Shown piece after piece: positions 1 to 5,458 of a DNA stretch of 5,604 bases. A program made the translations under genes and the position numbers. The notes under the pieces are model-generated. The model saw only the letters and a program-made list of their open reading frames with translations, searched no databases and had not been told where the DNA came from. Origin of the DNA: Pedosphaera sp. (lineage in GTDB: Bacteria; Verrucomicrobiota; Verrucomicrobiia; Limisphaerales; UBA9464); contig SIAZ01000237.1 of assembly GCA_009695405.1 (NCBI GenBank), positions 1 to 5,604 on the forward strand. The letters run 5' to 3'. Each line of letters opens with the position of its first letter. The first letter of the stretch is position 1.

Positions 1-68
1 GTCATGTGAAACCTTATACACAAGAGTCACTTATAACTATTTTGTAGCGCTTAACCGAGGAAAACGGA

Positions 69-120
69 GGGAGTGCAATTTTTGAAAACCTTCCGGTACC
101 CGCTCTCCCGAAATTTTTTT
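69..120 (+). terminator. Possible rho-independent terminator with a long loop
   Basis: GGGAGTGC (69-76) can pair with GCTCTCCC (102-109), giving seven pairs and one T-T mismatch. After a short GAAA it is followed by seven T residues (114-120). The loop is about 25 nt, which is long for a strong terminator, though it contains a GGTACC palindrome that could fold locally. It would end transcription of a + strand gene entering from the left. The call rests only on the stem and T tract. Confidence 0.3.
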
Positions 121-350
121 CGCCATTCCGCTTAGGCGAGGATTTGGGCCTCTGCAAAGGGGATGATTTATTTGGGATGACATGCGATAATGAACCGAGA
201 GAGAGTAAAGGTTATTGGAGGAGAATTTCCATCTCGACCTTTTAAAAATTTACCATCAAAAGTGTCATCCATGAAGTAAACCTTCCTCCCGTTTCAGTTT
301 TTCACTTTATGCTATCCAAGGCATCTCGTCTTGCCAATTGCAGGTTGAGT

Positions 351-356
351 AGGTGA
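351..356 (+). promoter_or_regulatory. Shine-Dalgarno-like site of the lipoprotein gene
   Basis: AGGTGA lies 10 nt upstream of the ATG at 367. It is a moderate match to the anti-Shine-Dalgarno sequence, with spacing slightly longer than usual. It supports the choice of ATG 367 as the start. Confidence 0.4.
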
Positions 357-366
357 ACTTCCCACA

Positions 367-753
367 ATGAATTCGCCGCTCACGGTCGCCTCCGCATTGT
401 TGCTGACTTTACTGGGTATGGGTTGCACGGGGTCAATGAATACCAACCTGACTCCGCGCTCCTTGCCGGCAGCCCCAGATTCTCATTACCTCTTTGAGAC
501 TTCCTTTGAGACTCGTCGCCGGGCCGTCGATCCCGCCAGTGTCAAGGCCTGGGTTCTACTCGATCTCACTCTTTATCCCATGCAACGAGTGCCCAATACG
601 GAAAACCGCTTCGAAGCACTTGTGCCACTTCCTCCGGGTCGCAACAATATTCCTTACCGTTACAAGTTTGAGTTCTCGTATCCAGGTACGCTTTCTAAGT
701 TGGTTAATTCAACATCTTCCCAAGAATACAGTCTTATTCTCGGTGCTAAATAG
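367..753 (+). CDS. Predicted lipoprotein with a small beta-rich domain
   Basis: This encodes a 128-residue protein of unknown specific function. Residues 4-19 are hydrophobic and lead to Cys20 in the context LLGMGC, which resembles a lipobox. If it is one, signal peptidase II would cut before Cys20 and the protein would be membrane-anchored in the envelope. Two points weaken this: the n-region has no Lys or Arg, and the -3 residue is Gly with Leu at -4. After a linker, residues about 48-126 look like one beta sandwich: a FETSFETRRR stretch, then VKAWVLLD, then a proline- and aromatic-rich YRYKFEF strand, ending in YSLIL. This is reminiscent of early-set, AMPK-glycogen-binding-like folds, but that resemblance is inference. 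Its stop codon TAG (751-753) directly abuts the downstream lipid kinase frame, so the two genes are probably cotranscribed and translationally coupled. ATG 367 is preceded by AGGTGA. Confidence 0.75.
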   Translation: MNSPLTVASALLLTLLGMGCTGSMNTNLTPRSLPAAPDSHYLFETSFETRRRAVDPASVKAWVLLDLTLYPMQRVPNTENRFEALVPLPPGRNNIPYRYKFEFSYPGTLSKLVNSTSSQEYSLILGAK

Positions 754-1689
754 TTGCAGTATGACGGCTTCGCCCCTTTCGAGTTTAACGAGACTGCTCG
801 CGGTGTGATCGCAATCGTCTTTAATCCCACCGCAGGAGGGAACCGAGCGGCGGCCTTTCTTCAAAAGTTTAAAAAAACGGAAAACGCCTGTTTTCTGCCC
901 ACACGACAAGTGGGGGATGCTATCATTTTAGCGGAGCAGGCGATTAGTGACGGAGCGACTACTGTGGTTGCGGTGGGTGGCGATGGTACGGTCAATGAGG
1001 TCGTCAATGGCATCGCGCGCCATCCCGACGGACTCCGCCAAGCTCGCCTCGCGGTTTTGCCTCTCGGTACAATCAATGTTTTCGCCAAAGAGCTAAACCT
1101 GCCCACCGATCTCGATTCGGCTTGGCACCTCATTATCAGCGGATCAGAGCGTCGTATCGATCTTCCTTATGCCATCTGGCCGGGAGGGCGTACCCGTTAT
1201 TTTATCCAGATGGCCGGCGCAGGAGTCGACTCAATTTCAATCGGGCGCGTTCGGTGGAGCTTAAAGAAATCGTTCGGGCAAGTAGCTTATTTCTGGGCCT
1301 GTGCAGAAACCTATTTCTTACCACGTCCAACGGTCGTTGCGACTTTAGAAAACGAAGAACTTACCGGCCAATGGATTGGTATCGGCAATGGTCGGTTTTT
1401 AGGGGGGCGTTTCCCGGTGTTTCCTCGAGCCCAACTCGACGACGGTTTTCTTGATATTGCCGTTTTCCCTAAAGTGACCCTAGCCGCCACGGTTCGGGTT
1501 GTGGCCCGACTTCTGATCGACTCCCTTGATCGCTCCTCTGATGTCATCCACAGGCAAGTTCGTAGTTTTACCCTCAGAGGTAGCCCGGATCTTTTATTCC
1601 AAGTTGAAGGTGATATTGTCGGTGAATTACCTGTGTCCATTCATATTAGCCCGGGAGCCCTGAGGGTTGTCGCTCCCGTCAAAAAATAA
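754..1689 (+). CDS. Diacylglycerol kinase / YegS-family lipid kinase
   Basis: This is a 311-residue member of the diacylglycerol kinase catalytic-domain family (DagK/LCB5/YegS), which transfers the ATP gamma-phosphate to a lipid hydroxyl on the inner face of the membrane. Visible motifs, in order: NPTAGG (24-29), the nucleotide-binding GGDGTVNEV (75-83), PLGTINVFA (103-111), a glycine-rich AGAGVD segment, a GNGRFLGG segment followed by a DDGFLD motif typical of the second domain, and a C-terminal beta strand ending in VVAP. Length is normal for the family (about 290-330). The motif usually read as DGE near the C-terminus is EGD here (285-287). The first in-frame start is TTG 754, immediately after the upstream stop. 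GTG 805 would begin the protein just before the first beta strand (VIAIVFNP) and is an equally reasonable start; neither has a strong ribosome binding site. The lipid substrate (diacylglycerol, sphingoid or other) cannot be read from the sequence. Confidence 0.9.
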   Translation: MQYDGFAPFEFNETARGVIAIVFNPTAGGNRAAAFLQKFKKTENACFLPTRQVGDAIILAEQAISDGATTVVAVGGDGTVNEVVNGIARHPDGLRQARLAVLPLGTINVFAKELNLPTDLDSAWHLIISGSERRIDLPYAIWPGGRTRYFIQMAGAGVDSISIGRVRWSLKKSFGQVAYFWACAETYFLPRPTVVATLENEELTGQWIGIGNGRFLGGRFPVFPRAQLDDGFLDIAVFPKVTLAATVRVVARLLIDSLDRSSDVIHRQVRSFTLRGSPDLLFQVEGDIVGELPVSIHISPGALRVVAPVKK

Positions 1690-1739
1690 GCCTCCCTCGA
1701 AGTGGAGCTGGGTTGCAGTTGCTACCGCTAAAGTGGATT

Positions 1740-1958
1740 TTATTCAGATTCCATCGTCTGCCAAGCGATCAAATCGGCCGGATAAAATGAAGAAAGTTGG
1801 GGCCCAAAGTCCGACAAAAATGCCAAATCGTTCCGCATGAGCTTGCAGATCAGGCGTTGGCCCCCCGTTAGACGCCAGATGGCAATAGAATCCACAATGG
1901 AAACGAAACCTAGGGCAAAGCAAAGATGGCTTAGTTGTTTGAAGCGAGTCGGTGTCAT
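1740..1958 (-). CDS. Possible small membrane-associated protein, unknown
   Basis: This is a 72-residue open frame on the - strand, convergent with the lipid kinase gene (50 bp between stops). I prefer ATG at 1958 because the protein then starts with a short basic segment (residues 1-8, two positive charges) followed by one hydrophobic stretch (about residues 11-27, LCFALGFVSIVDSIAIW) that could span or enter the membrane. An in-frame ATG at 2024 adds 22 basic residues and looks less natural. The start is preceded by an A/T-rich TATAAAAAAAAT, which has no Shine-Dalgarno site and could be a promoter -10 of a short-leader transcript. I recognise no family. Codon use looks protein-like, but it could be a spurious frame. 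Confidence 0.4.
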   Translation of the reverse strand: MTPTRFKQLSHLCFALGFVSIVDSIAIWRLTGGQRLICKLMRNDLAFLSDFGPQLSSFYPADLIAWQTMESE

Positions 1959-2057
1959 ATTTTTTTTATAGATTAAAATCCGCGATAACCTGATCGATTT
2001 TTTTGAAGTTAAACTGTCCCCCAACGGGTTCGATCTCCCTAAATTAACAAAGCCTCG

Positions 2058-2078
2058 AACGGTGAAAAATCAACCGTT
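2058..2078. repeat. Inverted repeat AACGGT / ACCGTT
   Basis: The perfect 6-bp arms AACGGT (2058-2063) and ACCGTT (2073-2078) flank a 9-nt A/T-rich centre. It lies about 100 bp upstream of the putative small - strand gene start at 1958. It could be an operator-like site or a weak hairpin. No T tract follows on either strand, so it is not a standard terminator. Confidence 0.35.
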
Positions 2079-2286
2079 AAGACTAAAAAACGTAATTACT
2101 CAGGAAGTTCCCCGCCTGAAATTGCCAATGGGTTAAGTAAATTACACCATCGGTCTGCAAACCCACCCTCTAACTGAAGAGTCAACCTACAAGCACGACA
2201 AGTTCTGCACTGAAAGAATTGACGTCAGAAATCAAGATCGCCAACGCAAGAGTCGCTTCAATTCGATCGCGTCGTTAAGGGCCTGC

Positions 2287-2305
2287 ACCTAGTTACGCAC
2301 TAGGT
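2287..2305. repeat. Inverted repeat ACCTAGT / ACTAGGT
   Basis: Perfect 7-bp arms (2287-2293 and 2299-2305) enclose a 5-nt loop TACGC. It sits downstream, on the - strand, of the possible decayed frame (2339-2541). No T tract follows closely on either strand. Its role is unknown. Confidence 0.4.
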
Positions 2306-2338
2306 TGGAGAGTTGTCCAAATCGAGTTTTTAGAACAT

Positions 2339-2541
2339 CTAAAACAGCTTGTTGACCCTTTTACGATTTTCTTCTTGGTGCCCCTCTTGACGGACTTGTT
2401 CAATGCCTCGTTCGAGGACGACGAGTTCGAAGCTACTGATCGGAGTCATGGCATTTGTTTTTTGTTGAGGAGGGCTTCTTTGTACTTGGAAGGTTGGCAA
2501 TCAGGATTGGTGTCGCCGTGGACGACAAGATTTGCGAACGG
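2339..2541 (-). pseudogene. Possible remnant of an alpha/beta-hydrolase-like gene
   Basis: On the - strand, the frame from 2541 down to a stop at 2446-2448 contains FANLVVHGDTNP and then a SKYKEALL segment. This resembles the strand and catalytic-Asp region (HGDxDP...) and following helix of alpha/beta hydrolases. A different frame starting at ATG 2449, overlapping that stop, continues with SSFELVVLERG and ends at 2339-2341; SSFELVVLERG would fit the next beta strand before the catalytic histidine. Joined by a frameshift, the two pieces read as one C-terminal region. The presumed catalytic Asp is Asn (HGDTNP), there is no GH motif, and a stop (2542-2544) closes the upstream side. The ERGIEQ..QEG ending also resembles the tail of Rpn/PD-(D/E)XK transposase-like proteins, so the parent family is uncertain. 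Confidence 0.3.
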
Positions 2542-2660
2542 TTAACCATGGGCGAGTGGCGCTCGTCCCCTCTTTGAGATAGCGAAGGGAATTAGATTTG
2601 AGCGATGCTCGCAGCGAAGACGCAGAGTTCTCAAAGAATGAGAGTGACGGAGGGGGATTT

Positions 2661-2690
2661 CTGTTCCTCGCTTCAGACGAGCAGGAACAG
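2661..2690. repeat. Imperfect hairpin upstream of the SurA-like gene
   Basis: CTGTTC-CTCG (2661-2670) pairs with CGAG-CAG-GAACAG (2678-2690) as a 10-bp stem interrupted by a 3-nt bulge, with a 7-nt loop CTTCAGA. It lies about 135 bp upstream of the preferred start of the SurA-like gene, so it may sit in its 5' leader or upstream of its promoter. No T tract follows, so it is not an obvious terminator. Confidence 0.4.
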
Positions 2691-2824
2691 TGGGTTAATC
2701 CAATAATTGGCGAGGATAATAAGAAAAAGAGGTGTTCCATTGTTCGGAATTTAAACGAGGGCAAAGTGAGAAGAAGTTGAAGCTCGAATTGACCCTTTGG
2801 GCTTTGATTCCTAATGTCCTTCCG

Positions 2825-3790
2825 ATGATGAGGGAGAATCTGTTCGGGCTAGGAATCTTGTTGGTTCTTTTGAACTTGAGGGTGCTAGGGCAGCAAGGTG
2901 TTCAGTTCAACTCAATTAGAGTTATCGTCAATCGGACAGTAATTACCCGAGATCACGTTTTAGGGGTATCACAGCGTGAGATCATGGCTGCGAGAGGAAT
3001 CAGCGATAGCGATGCTGCATTTGTTCTTCGTCGGACCAAGATTGAGGAAGATCAATTGGAGCAAATGATTGATCGCCAATTGATTGTCGATGAGTTCCGT
3101 GAAAAGGGCTATCGATTCCCAGATTCGTTGATTGATGACCTAATTAAGGCTCGGATAAAGCAGGAATATGGCGGTGACCGAGTTGCTTTGACTAAGACAT
3201 TGCGTGCGCAGAATCGGACTTTTGAGGAGTTTAAGAGGGAGATAAACGAAGATTTTATCGTGTCGCAGATGGTGCGTCAGAATATCCAAGAAGAATTGGT
3301 AATTTCGCCGAAAAAGATCGTAGGTTACTATGAGACCAATTTGGCAAAGTTTAAGGTCGGTAATCGAGTGAAGCTTCAAATAATTGTGATTGATCGTTCG
3401 AGACATAGCCTTGATGAAAATCGACAACTGGCAACCAAAGCATTGGAACGTTTGAAGGCAGGTGAGGACTTTGCACTAGTAGCCAATGAGCTATCAGATG
3501 ATGCGCGGCGTTTTAAGGGAGGTGACCGTGGGTGGATTGATTTGGCTGAATTAGCTGAGGCTCTTCATACGGTGGCATCAAAAATCCCTCTGGGTGATAT
3601 AAGTGAGGTGATTGAAAATCAGGGGAGTCGTTTTCTTTTGAAGGTAGTGGAAAAACAGAAGGCTGGAATCAAGCCGTTGACCGAGGTGCGAAAAGATATT
3701 GAGGCAATACTCAAGGATTCTGAGAGGCAGCTACTTAAAAACTACTGGTTAGCGAAACTTCGCAAAAAAGCTTTTGTTCGTTATTTCTGA
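2825..3790 (+). CDS. Secreted SurA-like parvulin-domain protein (PpiC family)
   Basis: This encodes a protein of 321 residues from ATG 2825 (320 from the adjacent ATG 2828). The frame stays open back to GTG 2732, but starting at 2825/2828 puts a clean signal peptide at the N-terminus: a short charged start (MRE), then a hydrophobic core to about residue 21 with a likely cut after VLG. Export to the periplasm is therefore likely. Residues about 30-180 form a helical SurA_N-like region beginning IRVIVNRTVIT, like the strand of SurA and PpiD proteins. Residues about 180-275 form a parvulin-type domain with the GGDRGW motif at 232-237, followed by a C-terminal helix. The family folds and escorts outer-membrane proteins. 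The two histidines usually present in an active parvulin site are replaced (Gln185, Phe270), so a chaperone role without isomerase activity is inferred. E. coli SurA has two parvulin domains; this has one. No clear ribosome binding site. pdxA follows by 47 bp, probably in one transcript. Base composition looks more A/T-rich than pdxA. Confidence 0.85.
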   Translation: MMRENLFGLGILLVLLNLRVLGQQGVQFNSIRVIVNRTVITRDHVLGVSQREIMAARGISDSDAAFVLRRTKIEEDQLEQMIDRQLIVDEFREKGYRFPDSLIDDLIKARIKQEYGGDRVALTKTLRAQNRTFEEFKREINEDFIVSQMVRQNIQEELVISPKKIVGYYETNLAKFKVGNRVKLQIIVIDRSRHSLDENRQLATKALERLKAGEDFALVANELSDDARRFKGGDRGWIDLAELAEALHTVASKIPLGDISEVIENQGSRFLLKVVEKQKAGIKPLTEVRKDIEAILKDSERQLLKNYWLAKLRKKAFVRYF

Positions 3791-3823
3791 CCTAGGTAAG
3801 AAATGGATTTCATCGAGTTTTCC

Positions 3824-3828
3824 AGAGG
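3824..3828 (+). promoter_or_regulatory. Ribosome binding site of pdxA
   Basis: AGAGG lies 9 nt before ATG 3838. It is among the clearest Shine-Dalgarno-like sites in the window, and it fixes the pdxA start at the codon where family homology begins. Confidence 0.6.
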
Positions 3829-3837
3829 TATTTCAAA

Positions 3838-4854
3838 ATGATTTTGGGTGTCACGCTGGGCGACAGCACTGGGATTGGACCGGAAGTCGCCTTGCGTGCT
3901 GTGGCACGTCGGGTTGGGGACGATGATGGCGTTGGCTATGTGCTCTTGGGGGATGCGGGGGTGATTCGCCGTCTGTGCGGTTGTTTGGGTTTAGAATCGG
4001 AATTACCTCTCTGGAAGGGGGCGGATTCTGAGAGGGCACGGGTGTATGCGTTGCCCTTAGGAGATGGCAATTTACCAGAAGACTTAGAGCCTGGAGATGC
4101 TCAGGCGGCTCGTTTGGCCCTGCTTGCTTTGGAGGAAGGGGCGAGGCGTTGTTTGAAAGGTGAGTTTGTTGGATTGGTGACAGCGCCAGTGAACAAAGAG
4201 GCGATTCTTTCGGCGGGCATCCCCTTTGTGGGGCAGACAGAATTTCTTGCCGAGGTGTCCAAGACCCCCCGTTTTGCGATGATGCTTTTGGGACAGGATG
4301 ATCGGCAAAGGTGGTTGAGGGTCGCTTTAGCGACAATTCATCTTCCCTTGGTCGGGGTCTCAGCCGCTCTGGATGAGGATCGAATTCTCGAAATTATTGA
4401 ATTAGCTTCCGAGGCCTGCGCGCTGCTTGGCTTGGAGCGCCGCAGAATAGGCGTATGCGGTCTAAATCCGCATGCGGGTGAGGGCGGGTATCTAGGTAGA
4501 GAAGAAATGGATACTATTCGACCAGCGGTCGTGCGTGCGGTGGAAGCCGGATGGAATGTGGTCGGTCCCCTGGCGGCTGATACACTTTTTCATCAGGTCT
4601 TCTGCGGTCGGTACGACGCCGTGGTGGCGATGTATCATGACCAAGGGTTGGTGCCTCTGAAAATGGTGGCCTTTGACACCGGTGTAAACTGGACCTTGGG
4701 ATTGCCTTTTGTGCGGACATCACCGGATCATGGCACAGCTTACGACATTGCAGGTCGAGGATTGGCGGATCCCTCAAGTATGGAAGCGGCGCTCCAATTG
4801 GCCGCTCAGATAGCCAAGACTGGAATTCCCTGTTGGAAACGATCGTTTACTTGA
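3838..4854 (+). CDS. pdxA: 4-hydroxythreonine-4-phosphate dehydrogenase
   Basis: This 338-residue protein matches PdxA along its whole length (E. coli PdxA is 329). PdxA oxidises 4-phosphohydroxy-L-threonine with NAD in the cytoplasm; the product loses CO2 and is joined to deoxyxylulose phosphate by PdxJ in the DXP-dependent route to pyridoxal phosphate. Visible signatures: GDSTGIGPE (8-16), VTAPVNK (114-120), GLNPHAGEGG (208-217), MYHDQG (265-270), and GLPFVRTSPDHGTA (288-301). The three metal-ligand histidines are present: His168, His212 and His267. Residues matching known substrate contacts are Thr134, Lys275, Asn284 and Arg293, but the position that is His136 in E. coli (GHTEF) is Gln133 here (GQTEF). 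The gene follows the SurA-like gene in the same direction and converges with the unknown gene at 4900-5421 (45-bp gap). Confidence 0.97.
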   Translation: MILGVTLGDSTGIGPEVALRAVARRVGDDDGVGYVLLGDAGVIRRLCGCLGLESELPLWKGADSERARVYALPLGDGNLPEDLEPGDAQAARLALLALEEGARRCLKGEFVGLVTAPVNKEAILSAGIPFVGQTEFLAEVSKTPRFAMMLLGQDDRQRWLRVALATIHLPLVGVSAALDEDRILEIIELASEACALLGLERRRIGVCGLNPHAGEGGYLGREEMDTIRPAVVRAVEAGWNVVGPLAADTLFHQVFCGRYDAVVAMYHDQGLVPLKMVAFDTGVNWTLGLPFVRTSPDHGTAYDIAGRGLADPSSMEAALQLAAQIAKTGIPCWKRSFT

Positions 4855-4899
4855 CCGCCGAAGTTGAAGCGAGATTCCTCGGGGCGATCAGGATAGCAA

Positions 4900-5421
4900 T
4901 CAGGGAGAATGCCGGGGTTCGATCGCTTTTTTAACTAATTCTAAGAGAAGCTCGGCTTCTCGGGTTGTTTTGGCCGTTTCGAGCAAAGAATCGATGGCTG
5001 AGGAACGAGCTTTGGACGAGAGAGACGTCAAGCGACGTATGGCGTCGGCGGAGCGGGTTGCGAGTTCGGTCGGGTTTAATTCGATATAAATTGCGACTCT
5101 CTCGATCCCCTTCAGAAGTGTCGCCGCGCGTTTGAGAGCCGATTGAATGTCTTCGACCGCTTCTTCTTCTTCCTCAGCGTCTTCAGCAGATTCTAAGGTT
5201 TCGCAGCCGAGTTCTAGGTCGTCGAGAAAACCGGTTAATTCATCGCGAACAGCATCAAAGTCTCGGATAAGAGCCGCTGAAGTTCCCTTTGCAGCAAGCG
5301 AATCTCCGAGGTCAATTAAACTTTTGAGGAGAGTATCAAGTGCGGGAAGTGACTTTTGGCTGAGGCGACCTGAAGCGAGTTTAAGTAGGGAATCGTAGGC
5401 GGACTGGAGTGGTGGAGTCAT
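4900..5421 (-). CDS. Helical acidic protein of unknown function
   Basis: I do not recognise this 173-residue protein. It has no signal peptide, no long hydrophobic segment and a single Cys (73). Its composition (Leu, Ala, Glu, Ser, Asp, Lys) and heptad-like spacing of Leu and Ile predict an almost wholly alpha-helical, probably cytoplasmic protein: helices at about 5-75, an acidic run at 80-91 with five consecutive Glu, then 92-115, and 118-167 with a basic C-terminal part. Such layouts occur in small coiled-coil or bundle proteins, but no function follows. ATG 5421 is the first start in the frame and the protein reads well from it, though no Shine-Dalgarno site precedes it. The gene converges on pdxA. 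An IS3-type element ends 37 bp upstream of its start codon, so its native promoter may be displaced and reading from the element is possible. Confidence 0.7.
   Translation of the reverse strand: MTPPLQSAYDSLLKLASGRLSQKSLPALDTLLKSLIDLGDSLAAKGTSAALIRDFDAVRDELTGFLDDLELGCETLESAEDAEEEEEAVEDIQSALKRAATLLKGIERVAIYIELNPTELATRSADAIRRLTSLSSKARSSAIDSLLETAKTTREAELLLELVKKAIEPRHSP
4945..4961 (+). terminator. Hairpin past the pdxA stop, possible weak terminator
   Basis: GAGAAGC (4945-4951) and GCTTCTC (4955-4961) form a perfect 7-bp stem with a 3-nt TCG loop, followed on the + strand by GGGTTGTTTT. It lies 90 bp after the pdxA stop, inside the 3' end of the convergent gene, so it could end pdxA transcription. 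The T tract is interrupted, and the stem may only reflect codons for an Ala-Glu-Leu-rich helix. Confidence 0.25.
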
Positions 5422-5458
5422 TCTGAGAGGCGGATTTTAGCGGGATTATCTAAAAAGA

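Larger units (their letters stand above)
1..366. other. Left intergenic stretch, no convincing gene
   Basis: No reading frame here has both length and recognisable protein features. Short open frames run in from the left edge on the + strand (stops near 7, 45-47 and 83-85) and could be the tail of an upstream gene, but the residues are not diagnostic. A 29-codon frame at 190-279 encodes a short basic peptide without a ribosome binding site. The stretch contains a possible terminator (69-120), a small TCGCC/GGCGA inverted repeat (120-139) and one DnaA-box-like 9-mer (14-22). The promoter of the downstream lipoprotein gene should lie here, but I cannot point to a clear -35/-10 pair. Confidence 0.5.
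1959..2731. other. Long intergenic block, mostly without genes
   Basis: About 770 bp separate the small - strand frame from the SurA-like region. I find no intact gene. It contains three small inverted repeats (2058-2078, 2287-2305, 2661-2690) and one possible decayed - strand reading frame (2339-2541). Frames at 2598-2780 (+, from a TTG) and 2501-2764 (-) lack recognisable domains, good start sites or plausible composition. A GATAAT hexamer at 2715-2720 could be a -10 element for the downstream SurA-like gene, but no convincing -35 accompanies it. The size and texture suggest a region that lost genes. Confidence 0.5.

Noticed and set aside
1..5. CAT at 3-5 could be the start codon of a - strand gene leaving the window, with AAGG upstream
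   Set aside because: Less than two codons are visible, so nothing supports it.
14..22. TTATACACA, a match to the DnaA-box consensus
   Set aside because: It is a single copy with no cluster, no A/T-rich unwinding region and no origin-linked genes; one chance match in a window this size is not surprising.
190..279. 29-codon + strand frame with a VKVIGGEF segment resembling the N-terminus of RsmD-type methyltransferases
   Set aside because: Too short, no ribosome binding site, and no further homology after the first residues; likely coincidence.
1650..1677. GGGAGC / GCTCCC inverted repeat at the end of the kinase gene
   Set aside because: 13-nt loop, inside coding sequence and followed by A residues rather than T, so not a + strand terminator.
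2501..2764. 87-residue - strand open frame
   Set aside because: Ser/Pro/Arg-rich composition without domain features, overlaps the SurA-like leader and the better-looking remnant frame.
2598..2780. 60-residue + strand frame upstream of the SurA-like gene
   Set aside because: Starts at TTG without a ribosome binding site, low-complexity hydrophilic sequence, overlaps the hairpin and the next gene's leader.
2732..2824. N-terminal extension of the SurA-like protein from GTG 2732
   Set aside because: It would put about 31 charged or unrelated residues ahead of a good signal peptide; starting at ATG 2825/2828 gives a normal secretory N-terminus.
3851..4336. 161-residue frame antisense to pdxA
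   Set aside because: Shadow of the pdxA codons: Pro/Ser/His/Gln-rich, with no domain and no ribosome binding site.
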